The notes: generated by a model not told the origin, from the sequence alone. A stretch of 64,000 bases of DNA from Aquimarina rhabdastrellae (GCA_947387485.1 CANDNT010000001.1:992001-1056000); one strand, 5' to 3'. Numbered from the stretch's first letter, positions 34,944 through 45,111 are shown. Made by a program: numbers and translations.

Positions 34944-35507
34944 TTAATCATTTTCTTCAGGAATAAAACTATATTCAGGTATTTTCCCTACTGCACCTCT
35001 GAAAAAATCATGTATTTTTTCAAAATCTTTTTGCATATCATCTGTAGGATATAAAGGTTCTCCCACTTTTGCTATTTTTTTGTCAAAGTCAAAACGCAAT
35101 AAAACAATAGGTACATTAGCTTCTTTTGCAATATAATAGAACCCTGTTTTAAGTTCTTTTACTCTTTTACGAGTACCTTCTGGAGCCAATGCCAATCGCA
35201 TTTCGTCACGCTTTTTAAATTCATTAGCAATAGCTTCAACTTTATTTTGACCGCCAGTTCTATCTAACGCAATTCCACCTACTTTTCTAAAATACCATCC
35301 AAAAGGACTGTCAAACAGTTCCTTTTTACCTAAAAAATTTATCTGAAGTCTTATTATTTTCCTAATCAGCAATCCCATATAAAAGTCATGCCAACTGGTA
35401 TGTGGTACTACTGCTATAACAAACTTTTTAAGTTCTGTAGAAAATTCTCCTTCTAACTTCCAACCTAATACCTTATAAAAAATAAATACAGATAAACTTC
35501 TCATCAT
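34944..35507 (-). CDS. 1-acyl-glycerol-3-phosphate acyltransferase-like (PlsC family)
   Basis: 187 residues, one N-terminal membrane-associating stretch. Acyltransferase motif I as HTSWHDFYMG (HxxxxD with His and Asp), motif III-like APEGTRKR, and the GKKELF segment. Acts at the inner membrane on phospholipid or ornithine-lipid precursors; substrate not certain. Shorter than E. coli PlsC (245). Confidence 0.82.
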   Translation of the reverse strand: MMRSLSVFIFYKVLGWKLEGEFSTELKKFVIAVVPHTSWHDFYMGLLIRKIIRLQINFLGKKELFDSPFGWYFRKVGGIALDRTGGQNKVEAIANEFKKRDEMRLALAPEGTRKRVKELKTGFYYIAKEANVPIVLLRFDFDKKIAKVGEPLYPTDDMQKDFEKIHDFFRGAVGKIPEYSFIPEEND

Positions 35508-35581
35508 ACTTCTACAGTTTTTTTATGTTAAGGATTTTTAATGCTCCTTATATATTCTTAATCAATTATAGAAAAAAAATC

Positions 35582-36328
35582 TTAATTCTCTATAATACGT
35601 TTTGCTTTCTCTAAATCTTCTGGAGTATCAATTCCTACTCCTTCGTGAGGTGTTTCTACCATTTTAATATGCTTTCCATATTCTAAATAACGAATACACT
35701 CTATTTTTTCTGAAGCTTCTAGAGAACGCATAGGTAGCTCATAAAAATCTAATATAGCTTGTTTTCTAAAAGCATATATCCCTTTGTGTTTATAATAGGT
35801 ATGTGTAATCTCTTTATCTCTAGGATAAGGTATTGGCGATCTTGAAAAATATAACGCGTAATTATCTTTGTCTACAATCACTTTAACATGATTAGGGTTA
35901 GTAACATCTTCCCATTCTGACAAAGGTGTCATTAAACTTGCTAAATCAATTTTTGCAGCATCTTTTTCTTTAAAAACAGCTAATACTTTGGTCAGACTTT
36001 CTTTGTCTATAAAAGGTTCGTCTCCTTGTACATTTACTACTATGTCAACATCCATATCAGCAACTGCTTCTGCAATACGATCACTACCACATTCATGCTC
36101 TTTTTTACTCATGATTGCTTGTCCTCCATTTGAAGTAATTTCGTTAAAAATAACTTCACTATCAGTCACTACATAAACAGCATCAAACAACTCTGTCTCT
36201 GCTGCAGCTTCATAAGTTCTTAATATCACTGTTTTCCCTCCTAAATATTGCATTAGCTTTCCAGGAAATCTAGACGCTGCATAGCGAGCAGGAATCATTG
36301 CTATAGTTTTCAATGTATCTTTTTTCAA
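35582..36328 (-). CDS. kdsB: 3-deoxy-manno-octulosonate cytidylyltransferase
   Basis: Activates Kdo to CMP-Kdo for lipid A/core LPS assembly. 248 residues; N-terminal nucleotide motif [15 protein letters not shown], then [11 protein letters not shown] and the C-terminal [14 protein letters not shown]. Cytosolic. It shows that the organism makes Kdo-containing LPS. Confidence 0.95.
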   Translation of the reverse strand: MKKDTLKTIAMIPARYAASRFPGKLMQYLGGKTVILRTYEAAAETELFDAVYVVTDSEVIFNEITSNGGQAIMSKKEHECGSDRIAEAVADMDVDIVVNVQGDEPFIDKESLTKVLAVFKEKDAAKIDLASLMTPLSEWEDVTNPNHVKVIVDKDNYALYFSRSPIPYPRDKEITHTYYKHKGIYAFRKQAILDFYELPMRSLEASEKIECIRYLEYGKHIKMVETPHEGVGIDTPEDLEKAKRIIEN

Positions 36329-36378
36329 GTGTTTTTTAATTTTTTAGCAAGTTCAAAAATAACTTTTTTTGATAACAA

Positions 36379-36942
36379 TCAAATTTTCTTCTTAAATAGT
36401 TTTTTATACAGTTTTCTTATTCCCAAAAACAGTGCTATCACTATAATAATAGCTAAAATAGGTGCTACAATTGCCAAAATAGAAACCACTGTTGCTGTAC
36501 CTGTTTCTACTGTAGAAACAATAGGGTTTGCTATACCTCCTGTCGTTGCCGAAGAGGTTAAGCGAGATGCCCCCATAGTACTTTTTATAGTAGCAGCAGT
36601 TCCTCCTCCTGCTATAATAGCCAAAGCCCAAGTCATAACTGGATCCATATCTGCCATGATTGACACCATTACAGCAGTACCTGCTATACCTGCTAGCGGT
36701 ATTGCTATACTGTCTAATAAATTATCAAACCACGGAATGTAATATGCAGCAATTTCGGCGATTGTCGCTATCGTAAGTACAATAATTGTTGTTCCATTAC
36801 TTACCCATTCCCAATCTGCATTAAGGGGTATGATTCCTAAATACCCTGCTATACTAGCTATTAATAAAGGCAAAAAAACTCTAAATCCTACTGAAGCTGC
36901 TAATCCAATCCCTATACAGACACTCCATACTATTTCTTGCAT
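36379..36942 (-). CDS. DUF4126 membrane protein
   Basis: 187 residues, five or more hydrophobic helices rich in Ile/Ala/Gly (GFRVFLPLLIASIAGYLG, AIIAGGGTAATIKSTMG), ending in a basic tail. Matches DUF4126, membrane proteins of unknown function. 7 bases after the helicase gene, so probably cotranscribed with it. Confidence 0.8.
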   Translation of the reverse strand: MQEIVWSVCIGIGLAASVGFRVFLPLLIASIAGYLGIIPLNADWEWVSNGTTIIVLTIATIAEIAAYYIPWFDNLLDSIAIPLAGIAGTAVMVSIMADMDPVMTWALAIIAGGGTAATIKSTMGASRLTSSATTGGIANPIVSTVETGTATVVSILAIVAPILAIIIVIALFLGIRKLYKKLFKKKI

Positions 36943-36948
36943 ACGTTT

Positions 36949-38376
36949 TTAGTTTTCGATGAAAAATTCGTCTTTAAAACCAATAAGATACAATTTATTT
37001 TTTGCTCGAGTCACCGCCGTATATAGCCATCTTAAATAATCTTTTGTGATACCATCTGGTAAATATGGTTGTTCTATAAAAATAGTATCCCACTGTCCCC
37101 CTTGAGATTTATGGCAGGTAATTGCATAAGAAAACTTAACTTGTAATGCATTAAAATACTTATTGTTTTTAACCCCCAGAAACTTTTTATATTTAGAAGA
37201 TTCTTCTTCATAATCTTTTAAGACTTCTTGATATAATTTATTAGAGTCTTCATAAGATAACGAAGGGGATTCTGCATCAATTGTATCTAATAATAATACT
37301 GTTTCAAATGGTTTTTGATTAGGGTAATCAACCATCATAATCTTTACTTCGGCAAACCTAAATCCGTAAAGTTCTTTAATCGCATAAATTTCAAGTACTT
37401 TGATAATATCTCCATTAGCTATAAAACCCGCCTCACTTTTATTATCTAACCAAAAATAATTATTCTTTACAACCATCAAAAAATCACCTGCCGATAATTG
37501 ATCTTCTTGAAACAAAATTCGCGATCTAATCTGCTTATTATAAGCATTTGCTCTTTTATTAGATCTCACGATAATTGCTGTTTCTTCATGCCCTAATGTA
37601 GTATAGGCATCATTAATTGCATCCATAATTTCGTGTCCATCGACTAAACGAATTATATCTGTAAATCCTTTTAAATTAAATTGAAAAGATTCATAAAAGC
37701 CTTCGTTAAGGAGTTCTCTTAATGCTGTTGCATTCATTAAAATCCCACTTCCTTCTGCTTGTCTTACAACCTCATTTAATTCTATTTGAGTAACTTCTTT
37801 ATTAAATCCTAAGGATAACGTATCTGCTTCTAGAGCTGGACTTACTTCAAGTTTTACTGGTGGTAACTGTGCTGTATCACCTATAAACAATATTTTACAT
37901 TTTTGTCCAGAATAGGCATACATCATCAAATCATCTAATAAAGAGCCATTATCAAAAAGTTTGCTTTCGCTAGGAGCATCAGAAATCATAGAAGCTTCAT
38001 CTATAATAAAAATAGTATTCTTACTTTTATTAGGCTTTAGCTGAAAAGCGACTCCTCCACTTCCATTTTTTTTAGGATAATAAATATTGCGATGAATGGT
38101 TTGTGCTTGTCTACCAGAATAATTACTAATAACTTTTGCAGCCCTACCAGTAGGCGCTAATAATACACCACTCTTTTTGGCTTTCCACAAATTTTTAACC
38201 AGCGTACCTATAAGGGTTGTTTTTCCCGTACCTGCATATCCTTTTAATAAAAAAAGGCTGTCTTTTGTATCAGAAATAACGAATTCTGCTAGCTTTTGTA
38301 ATACAATGTCTTGTTTTAGAGTGGGAGTATGCGGAAAATCATCTTTCAACAATTTATAGAATTCCGTTTCCTTCAT
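36949..38376 (-). CDS. RecD/Pif1-like superfamily 1B DNA helicase
   Basis: 475 residues. Walker A GYAGTGKTT (about 45-53), Walker B IFIIDEASMISD, motif III GDTAQLPPV and the UvrD_C_2 end with YAITCHKSQGGQWD and WLYTAVTRAK. Shorter than RecD2 (about 700) and lacking the N-terminal part, as usual for the Bacteroidetes stand-alone version. Likely acts in DNA repair or replication fork processing; no recB or recC nearby. Confidence 0.9.
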   Translation of the reverse strand: MKETEFYKLLKDDFPHTPTLKQDIVLQKLAEFVISDTKDSLFLLKGYAGTGKTTLIGTLVKNLWKAKKSGVLLAPTGRAAKVISNYSGRQAQTIHRNIYYPKKNGSGGVAFQLKPNKSKNTIFIIDEASMISDAPSESKLFDNGSLLDDLMMYAYSGQKCKILFIGDTAQLPPVKLEVSPALEADTLSLGFNKEVTQIELNEVVRQAEGSGILMNATALRELLNEGFYESFQFNLKGFTDIIRLVDGHEIMDAINDAYTTLGHEETAIIVRSNKRANAYNKQIRSRILFQEDQLSAGDFLMVVKNNYFWLDNKSEAGFIANGDIIKVLEIYAIKELYGFRFAEVKIMMVDYPNQKPFETVLLLDTIDAESPSLSYEDSNKLYQEVLKDYEEESSKYKKFLGVKNNKYFNALQVKFSYAITCHKSQGGQWDTIFIEQPYLPDGITKDYLRWLYTAVTRAKNKLYLIGFKDEFFIEN

Positions 38377-38457
38377 TGATTTAGTGTAGTTATTAATAAA
38401 AGTGCAAAGATACTAATGATTTTTTCCTTATTAACTTTTACGATTAAAAAAAAATTG

Positions 38458-38465
38458 TAGATTTG
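38458..38465 (+). promoter_or_regulatory. Possible -7 element before the 38.5-kb gene
   Basis: TAGATTTG, 37 bases before the ATG at 38503. No TTG at the usual distance, so only a partial promoter match. Confidence 0.4.
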
Positions 38466-38502
38466 TGCAATACACTAATGTTTAAAAAGCTAAATTATAA
38501 TA

Positions 38503-39150
38503 ATGAGAATAGTTATTCAATTAGTACTGTGGGTAGTCATCGCATTTTTAGGGTACCAAGTATATAACTCAATCAATGGTCCTGTAGAATTTAATAAAGT
38601 AAAAAAGGCACGTTATGCTCAAGCCATTGAAAGCTTAAAAGATATTAGAAAAGCACAATTAGCACATAAAACTGTAACTGGTAAGTTTGAAAAAGACTTT
38701 AATAAACTTGTTACGTTTATTGATACTGCAAAGTTTACACTTACTCAGCGTAGAGATTCTAGTTTTATCCGTTATAACAAAGTTTTACGTATTGATGAGC
38801 CTAGAGATACTGTTGTTATCGATACATTAGGGTATGCATCAATTAAGGATTCTATCTTTAAAGGAACTACTCGTTATAAAACTATGATGAATGTACCTGT
38901 AGAAGGAACTAATGATACATTTAAAATGGATGCAGGTTTTGTTAACAAAAACGACTTAAACATTCCTGTTTTTGAAGTTAAAGTTTCTAAAGATGTATTA
39001 TTACACGATCAAGACAAAGATTTACTTGCTCAAGAAAAAGAAGTTGTTTCTGTAGATGGAGTTAACGGACCTTTCTTAAAAGTAGGATCTATGTCTGAAG
39101 TAAACACCAATGGAAACTGGCCTAAGTCTTATGGATCAAACGATCAATAA
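38503..39150 (+). CDS. Membrane-anchored protein of unknown function (215 aa)
   Basis: One N-terminal helix (IVIQLVLWVVIAFLGYQVY) anchors or exports the protein; the remainder is soluble and basic/acidic mixed, beginning VKKARYAQAIESLKDIRKAQLAH. Common in Flavobacteria; no function known to me. It overlaps the DUF3822 gene by 20 bases and lies upstream of rsmD, so the three probably form an operon. Confidence 0.75.
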   Translation: MRIVIQLVLWVVIAFLGYQVYNSINGPVEFNKVKKARYAQAIESLKDIRKAQLAHKTVTGKFEKDFNKLVTFIDTAKFTLTQRRDSSFIRYNKVLRIDEPRDTVVIDTLGYASIKDSIFKGTTRYKTMMNVPVEGTNDTFKMDAGFVNKNDLNIPVFEVKVSKDVLLHDQDKDLLAQEKEVVSVDGVNGPFLKVGSMSEVNTNGNWPKSYGSNDQ

Positions 39151-39955
39151 TAGTATAAAGCATATTTCATATACATTGTCCATTCAAATTAATTTGAATG
39201 GACTTTCTTTTTGTATTGCAAATTCTGAGCATAAAGTCATTGCTTTAGAGACTATTATTTTTGGTACACAACTCAACCCAGAACAAGTACTTGATAAAAT
39301 TAAATACCTCTTTAAAAGCAATGTTTTTTTACAACGGAACATAACAAAAGTTAATGTTGTTTATAATAATGACTTATATACTTTGGTTCCAAAAGCACTC
39401 TTTGACGAAAAGCTATTGAGTGACTATCTCAAATTTAATATTAAGGTACTTGACAACGATTATATCGCTTATGATGTGATCAATAGTCACGACGTTGTTA
39501 ATGTTTATGTTCCTTACGTAAACATCAATAATTTCTTTTTTGAGAATTTTGGTACGTTTACTTATAAACATGCTACTACTGTTTTAACAGAAAACTTACT
39601 CATAGCAGAAAAAAATAGTATTACAGATAGTGTTTATGCTCATATTACTCATAATAGCTTTGACCTGATTATTATCAAGCAAGGTAAATTGCAATTATGT
39701 AATACTTATTATATAGAAACAGCCGAAGACTTTTTGTATTATGTTATGTTTGCTGCAGAACAACTCAAATTGAATCCTGAAACTTTTTCTTTAATTTTTA
39801 TAGGAGCTATTGATAAACAGCATCCTTATTATAAAATAGCGTATACGTATATAAGAAATATATCTTTTGGTACGCGTAATAACCATTTTGAAATTGCAGA
39901 AACTTTAAAAAACATTTCTGACTATCAAGATTTCACTTTATTAAGTAACTTTTAA
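39131..39955 (+). CDS. DUF3822 family protein
   Basis: Start taken at the ATG at 39131 (MDQTINNSIKHISYTL); an in-frame ATG at 39110 is possible. 274 residues. The layout resembles an actin/ASKHA fold (SIQINLNGLSFCI start, DLYTLVPKALF, VLTENLLIAEK), as known for DUF3822, which is found next to rsmD in many Bacteroidetes. Cytosolic; function unknown. Confidence 0.85.
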   Translation: MDQTINNSIKHISYTLSIQINLNGLSFCIANSEHKVIALETIIFGTQLNPEQVLDKIKYLFKSNVFLQRNITKVNVVYNNDLYTLVPKALFDEKLLSDYLKFNIKVLDNDYIAYDVINSHDVVNVYVPYVNINNFFFENFGTFTYKHATTVLTENLLIAEKNSITDSVYAHITHNSFDLIIIKQGKLQLCNTYYIETAEDFLYYVMFAAEQLKLNPETFSLIFIGAIDKQHPYYKIAYTYIRNISFGTRNNHFEIAETLKNISDYQDFTLLSNF

Positions 39956-39962
39956 TTGATTT

Positions 39963-40523
39963 ATGCGAATTATTTCTGGACAATATAAAGGAAAACGATT
40001 ACAAGCTCCTAAAAAGCTTCCTGTAAGACCTACAACAGATATGGCAAAAGAAGCCTTGTTTAATATTCTTAACAATGAATATACTTTTTCTAGAATTTCA
40101 GTTTTGGACCTTTTTGCAGGCACAGGTAACATTAGCTATGAATTTGCTTCAAGAGGTACACAACAGATCACTGCTATTGATGCACATTATGCTTGTGTAG
40201 GTTTTATTAAAAGCACTGCTAAAGCATTAGATTTTAATATTGAAACGATCAAAAGTGATGTATTTAGTTATCTAGAAAAAGTAAAACGTAGTACAGATAT
40301 TATTTTTGCTGATCCTCCTTATGATTTTGAAAAGGAGCAATTTGCAAAAATTCCAGCATTGGTTTTTGAAAACGACTTATTAAATGAAAATGGTGTTTTA
40401 ATTGTAGAACATTCAAAATATACTAAACTAGATGATCTTCCTTATTTTTCTCATGCACGAAAGTATGGAGGTTCTGTTTTTAGCTTCTTTGAAGCTATAG
40501 AAAATACAGAAGCCGAACAATAA
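39963..40523 (+). CDS. rsmD: 16S rRNA (guanine(966)-N(2))-methyltransferase
   Basis: 186 residues. N-terminal MRIISGQYKGKRLQAP, SAM-binding LDLFAGTGNISYE and catalytic FADPPYDF, all typical of RsmD. 7 bases after the DUF3822 gene. The stop codon lies in the loop of the following terminator. Confidence 0.95.
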   Translation: MRIISGQYKGKRLQAPKKLPVRPTTDMAKEALFNILNNEYTFSRISVLDLFAGTGNISYEFASRGTQQITAIDAHYACVGFIKSTAKALDFNIETIKSDVFSYLEKVKRSTDIIFADPPYDFEKEQFAKIPALVFENDLLNENGVLIVEHSKYTKLDDLPYFSHARKYGGSVFSFFEAIENTEAEQ

Positions 40524-40541
40524 TGTTCGGCTTTTGTGTTT
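40511..40541 (+). terminator. Intrinsic terminator overlapping the rsmD stop
   Basis: AGCCGAACA, loop ATAA, TGTTCGGCT followed by TTTGTGTTTTT; the stem encodes the last residues of RsmD. Confidence 0.9.
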
Positions 40542-40559
40542 TTATTTTTAATCTAATTT

Positions 40560-41027
40560 CTACTTAGATATCATCTCAACACCATTAATTTGACGTAACG
40601 CTTCTCCTATACTAAAAGTAACGGCATTTGCTAAATTATAACTACGTACTTTCCCTGAAGTAGGAATGGTTAAATAATTTTCAAACTCTTTAAGTACCTC
40701 ATCAGATAATCCTACTGATTCTCTACCAAATACCAACCAGTCTTCGTCTTGATACTCCACTTCTAGGTAAGAAGTTTTTCCATGACTACTAAATAAAAAT
40801 ACTCGAGATCGATCTTCTACTTTTGTGATCCAGTCTGCTACATTCTCGTATTCGTACCACTCTAGATGTTGCCAATAATCCAGCCCAGATCTTTTTACTT
40901 GCTTATCTGTTATTTCAAATCCCAAAGGATGAATCAAATGTAATCTACAATTTGTCCCTACACATAATCGCCCTATGTTCCCTGTATTATTAGGTATCTC
41001 TGGATGTACTAATACGATGTTAAGCAT
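40560..41027 (-). CDS. trmL: tRNA (cytidine(34)-2'-O)-methyltransferase
   Basis: Methylates the wobble C/U of tRNA-Leu isoacceptors. 155 residues, single SPOUT domain: VLVHPEIPNNTGNIGRLC, FGRESVGLSDEV and the C-terminal RSYNLANAVTFSIGEALRQ. Overlaps the preceding gene by 8 bases. Confidence 0.93.
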   Translation of the reverse strand: MLNIVLVHPEIPNNTGNIGRLCVGTNCRLHLIHPLGFEITDKQVKRSGLDYWQHLEWYEYENVADWITKVEDRSRVFLFSSHGKTSYLEVEYQDEDWLVFGRESVGLSDEVLKEFENYLTIPTSGKVRSYNLANAVTFSIGEALRQINGVEMISK

Positions 41028-41592
41028 ACATTTCGTTTTTAAGTTCTTGCTTAATGTCTTGAAGTGTTTTTGTAGTATTAATCAAATCTGTAATTACTAT
41101 TTCGCGTAATTCCTCTATATCATAATCATAATACTTTGCCCACTTATAATCTTCAAGAAGGTTTTTAATTTGTTTGATGATTTTTCGAGTAGCCTCTGCC
41201 GTGCGAATTACTGCAACCCCATCATATGCTTCATCTTCTTTATGCATATAATCCACTTTCTTTTTTTCAAAATCAACGTGAATATAATAAGAATCAGACG
41301 TATCACTTACATATTCTTTAAAATCTGTCCACTCTGCAAATCCTAATCTCAAATCATCAATCTCTGCTGGTAAATCAGAATCTAATCGCCATTTACATCT
41401 AGCTGCTCTTCCCCAATGATTTGCCAATCTGTAAACACCCTTTGTTGTATAATAATAAGTACTGCCCGACTCACTTCTATAGTTAGGCTTACGCTTTCTT
41501 ATCTTATATAATTCAGCTCCTTTAAAAACACAATATGTTTGATTAAAGAAATTATTTTTATTGTATTTCTTTTTCTTTTTTTGTTCTTCCAA
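41020..41592 (-). CDS. Conserved protein of unknown function upstream of trmL
   Basis: 190 residues, soluble and charged, Lys-rich start (MEEQKKKKKYNKNNFFNQ) and many aromatic residues (YYTTKGVYRLANHWGRAARCKW). No domain I recognise. It overlaps trmL by 8 bases and is probably cotranscribed with it; a link to RNA is possible given the basic N-terminus, but not shown. Confidence 0.65.
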   Translation of the reverse strand: MEEQKKKKKYNKNNFFNQTYCVFKGAELYKIRKRKPNYRSESGSTYYYTTKGVYRLANHWGRAARCKWRLDSDLPAEIDDLRLGFAEWTDFKEYVSDTSDSYYIHVDFEKKKVDYMHKEDEAYDGVAVIRTAEATRKIIKQIKNLLEDYKWAKYYDYDIEELREIVITDLINTTKTLQDIKQELKNEMYA

Positions 41593-41762
41593 TCCCCTAT
41601 TTTTTTTGCAAAAATAACTCCATTTCTTTCCTTTTTCTAATACCTCATCCTAAAAAATATTAACAAAACGTTAGCAAATTCAATATCAACAACATAGCCT
41701 CTTGTTGTTTTTTAAGCTATTTAGGAGTATTTTTACTTTCTCAAATTTAATCCCTATCTACT

Positions 41763-42137
41763 GTGAAAGATCTTACTCTAATTATAGGAAGCATTTTTGG
41801 TTTTCTAGCAGTAATTCTCGGCGCTTTTGGTGCCCATTACTTAAAAAAAATGTTTATCGAAGAACTTCAAAAAAGCTTTGAAACAGGGGTAAAATATCAA
41901 ATGTACCATGCTATATTATTAGTTTTATTAGGGTTTAATCTTGATTTTACTACTACGCTACATACTAGCGCAATTATTTTTTTTATAGTAGGTGTAGTTT
42001 TATTTTCTGGTAGTATTTATGGTTTATGTATCAGTAGTGCAAAAGGTAATAAGCTCAAGTTTTTAGGTCCTATAACACCTCTAGGTGGTTTATGCTTACT
42101 TATAGGTTGGGGATTATTGATATATACATTCATTTAA
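41763..42137 (+). CDS. DUF423 membrane protein
   Basis: 124 residues, four helices, GTG start. GFLAVILGAFGAHYL and FETGVKYQMYHAI are signature parts of DUF423 (YgdD family). The final segment GPITPLGGLCLLIGWGLL matches too. Inner membrane; function unknown. Confidence 0.88.
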   Translation: MKDLTLIIGSIFGFLAVILGAFGAHYLKKMFIEELQKSFETGVKYQMYHAILLVLLGFNLDFTTTLHTSAIIFFIVGVVLFSGSIYGLCISSAKGNKLKFLGPITPLGGLCLLIGWGLLIYTFI

Positions 42138-42147
42138 AAGTGATACT

Positions 42148-43107
42148 ATGCGTGTTTTAATTCTGTTTTTATTGTTAGTATCTCTTAAAGGTTATACGCA
42201 ACTTGTTCAAATAGTCGATAAAGATCAGAAACAGCCTGTTTCTTATGCTACGATCTCTTTTGGGAATGGGAATGGTATTTTTGCAGATAGTCAAGGTAAG
42301 TTCTTTTTTCTAAAAAAATTATATGCAGATATTGACACTTTATATATTTCATCAATTGGGTATCAAGATTTAAAAATTGCTACAAAACAATTGCCTAAAC
42401 AACTTTTCCTTACTCCAGAAGTATCATCACTTAAAGAAGTTTACATCACTGCAAAAAAGAAAGGAAAATACACGATAAAAAAAATAGATGCAAAAGCACA
42501 TAATGACTATTTCAAATCCTGGTTACCTACTGTAGAATCCGAAATTGCTGTATATTTTCCTTATCAAGAAGAAAAGTCTTCTAAAATAGCTTCAATTTTC
42601 TTTCCTATTAAAAAAGAAGAAAGTCGTACTCATAAAGGCAAAAATGCTTCCTTTTCTACTTTATTTAAATTACAATTTTATCAAAATGATCACGGTCAAC
42701 CTGGACAGCGTTTATTTTATGATAACATCTTTTTTACAGTAACTCACAAAGACAAATCTATTTTTGAATTAGATATAAGTGATCATGAAGTTTTTATTCC
42801 TAAAGAAGGTATTTTTATAGCGATTCAAGTGTTAGGATACACCGATAAAAAAGGCGAATTACAAAAATCTCCTAAATATCATATCGTAAAAACAAAAAGA
42901 GGGAATGTAAAAATCTCCACGACTTTTAGACCTTTATTACCTTTCACCAATAAGTTTGAGAATGATCGCACTTTTGTAAGAAGGATTTTCTACAAAAACC
43001 GAACTTGGCAGAAATTTGATAGCACCTATAGTAAGACCAACAATCTTGTATTGAGTAAATACAATAATTACGGTATGGGGGTCAAATTACATCTTTATAA
43101 AGATTAG
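42148..43107 (+). CDS. CarboxypepD_reg-like exported protein
   Basis: 319 residues with signal peptide MRVLILFLLLVSLKGYTQ. Residues 20-95 form a carboxypeptidase regulatory-like beta domain (QPVSYATISFGNGNGIFAD, LYISSIGYQDLKI). The C-terminal 200 residues are beta-rich without a known motif. Unlike SusC/TonB receptors there is no plug or barrel. 10 bases after the DUF423 gene. Probably at the outer membrane. Confidence 0.75.
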   Translation: MRVLILFLLLVSLKGYTQLVQIVDKDQKQPVSYATISFGNGNGIFADSQGKFFFLKKLYADIDTLYISSIGYQDLKIATKQLPKQLFLTPEVSSLKEVYITAKKKGKYTIKKIDAKAHNDYFKSWLPTVESEIAVYFPYQEEKSSKIASIFFPIKKEESRTHKGKNASFSTLFKLQFYQNDHGQPGQRLFYDNIFFTVTHKDKSIFELDISDHEVFIPKEGIFIAIQVLGYTDKKGELQKSPKYHIVKTKRGNVKISTTFRPLLPFTNKFENDRTFVRRIFYKNRTWQKFDSTYSKTNNLVLSKYNNYGMGVKLHLYKD

Positions 43108-43112
43108 ATTCA

Positions 43113-44756
43113 CTAATCTAATAAAGATCTTTTATTATTAAATTGAACTGCTGCATCAGAAAATTGTAGGTTGTCATCATCACTTTCTGCAAATACTACA
43201 GCATCTGTAATATTCATAAAGTAATGTTGCCTCCCTAACGCCTCTATAAACCCTGATCGTTTTAAAAAATCTCGTACAGGTCCTATAGTTCCAGTTATCA
43301 GTAATTGGATATTAATCCCTTGTAAATACACATTCATATCTTCTAATACATGTAATGCTGTACTATCAATATCATGAACATTTGTCGTGTGTAAAATCAA
43401 GTATTTAGGCGGTTTTTCTCTCTTAGAAATATACTTTAATACCGTTTCTTTAAAATACGCTATATTTCCAAAATACAATTGGTTATCAAAACGAATAATT
43501 AAATAGCATGTAGATTGCTTCGCTTCAGGAAAACGATTGATATTTCTATAATATTTAGTGTTAGGTATGTTTACCAACTCTGCTATATGAGGTCTCGAAC
43601 TATAATATTGTAAAAAGATAAAAGATAATATCATTCCTATAAAAATCCCTTTCTCTACTCCAAAAATCAAAGTACCCATAAAAGTTATCATCATTACCAT
43701 AAAATCTCGTCTCCTTAATTTCAAAAGATACTTAGCTTCTTTTACATTTATCAAATTAAATACAGATACTAATATTATAGCGGCCAATACTGCCTTGGGA
43801 ATATAGTAGAAATACGAAGTAAAAAACAATAATGATAACATAACCATTATGGCTGTTATAATTGTAGCAACCGTTGTTTTCCCCCCAGATGCATCATTAA
43901 TTGCTGATCTACTATAGCTTCCAGACGAAGGAACTGATTGAAAAAATGCCCCCAATACTTTTGATATTCCTAAAGCAAATAGTTCTTGATTTGGTTTCAC
44001 TTCATGATCCCTGTTTTTCATTTCTATAGATTTGGCGATACCTATACTTCCTATATATCCAATAAAAGTTACTGTTAAAATTGAAGGAATTAAAGCTTCT
44101 AATGCATCCCAACTCATTTCAGGAATATAAAACGAAGGTAAACCTCCGGGAACATTTTCTATAATCGCTACTCCTTGTGTATTTAAATTAAAAACTTTGG
44201 TAAGTATAGTAGCCAGTATTAATACTACCAAAGCACCTGGAAATGATTTTTTCCACTTTTTTAATCCTATCATTATCAAGATAGATCCTATACAAAGTAC
44301 AGCTGTTATCCAATGAATTTGATCTATATGAGTAAACACATATAACACTTCTTCGTAGGTGTAATCAAACTGAGGAATGGCTAACCCAAAAGCTGATTTT
44401 AATTGTGATATTATGATAATAATTGCAGCAGCAGAAATAAATCCTGAAATCACGGGTTGCGAAATCAAATTGACAAGGAATCCCAACTGTAAAAAGCTGA
44501 GTATAATTTGAAAAACACCAATAAGTAATCCTAGATAAACAACTAACGCTATATATTCTTCAGAAAAGGGAACTGCTAATTTACTGACGCCACTCATGAC
44601 TAATATTGCAGTAACGGCAACAGGTCCAATACTTAATTGTCTCGATGTACCAAAAATAGCATATAAAACAAGCGGAATTAAACAACTATACAAACCATAA
44701 ATGGGTGATACTCCCATTAATAAGGCATAGGCTATAGCTTGCGGAATTAAAATCAC
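43113..44756 (-). CDS. SulP-family anion transporter with STAS domain; start codon uncertain
   Basis: Sulfate/bicarbonate-type permease. From the GTG at 44756 the protein has 547 residues: about 10-12 membrane helices, then a STAS domain (about 430-530; LILHTTNVHDIDSTALHVLEDM). That GTG lies inside helix 1. In frame, the conserved N-terminus continues upstream (VPLLEGLSDYTLSKLKSD, then TIAGIVVSVILIPQ) for 34 codons to an ATT at 44858, which directly follows a TAG stop; no ATG, GTG or TTG occurs there. Either translation starts at ATT (44858), or the gene has lost its start. Substrate unknown. Confidence 0.85.
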   Translation of the reverse strand: MILIPQAIAYALLMGVSPIYGLYSCLIPLVLYAIFGTSRQLSIGPVAVTAILVMSGVSKLAVPFSEEYIALVVYLGLLIGVFQIILSFLQLGFLVNLISQPVISGFISAAAIIIIISQLKSAFGLAIPQFDYTYEEVLYVFTHIDQIHWITAVLCIGSILIMIGLKKWKKSFPGALVVLILATILTKVFNLNTQGVAIIENVPGGLPSFYIPEMSWDALEALIPSILTVTFIGYIGSIGIAKSIEMKNRDHEVKPNQELFALGISKVLGAFFQSVPSSGSYSRSAINDASGGKTTVATIITAIMVMLSLLFFTSYFYYIPKAVLAAIILVSVFNLINVKEAKYLLKLRRRDFMVMMITFMGTLIFGVEKGIFIGMILSFIFLQYYSSRPHIAELVNIPNTKYYRNINRFPEAKQSTCYLIIRFDNQLYFGNIAYFKETVLKYISKREKPPKYLILHTTNVHDIDSTALHVLEDMNVYLQGINIQLLITGTIGPVRDFLKRSGFIEALGRQHYFMNITDAVVFAESDDDNLQFSDAAVQFNNKRSLLD

Positions 44757-45111
44757 ACTAACTACGATTCCTGCTATAGTATCAGATTTTAACTTAGATA
44801 AAGTATAATCTGATAATCCTTCTAATAGAGGGACTATTTTAGCTATTGTTTTTATAATCTATTCTTTTATGTTTTCGTACATAAAACTACAATTCTTTAC
44901 CGAATAATTAGCATTGCATAATTGATGTTTTTTATAGTTCGATTTAAAATCTTTAGTATACTCTTATCTATCATAAAAAGCATTTAGATTTTTTTTCATT
45001 TTAACTACCCTAAAAAATCAATTAAACAGTTTTTAAAACAAAACAAACCCACTATTAAAGTTTTATTTTCTAAAACACACAACAAATATAGTTTTTAAAA
45101 AAGCTAAACTA

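Noticed and set aside
36404..36631. 75-codon frame rich in Tyr/Gly/Ser on the minus strand.
   Set aside because: It lies entirely within the DUF4126 gene in another frame; its odd composition reflects the Ile/Ala/Gly codons of the membrane protein.
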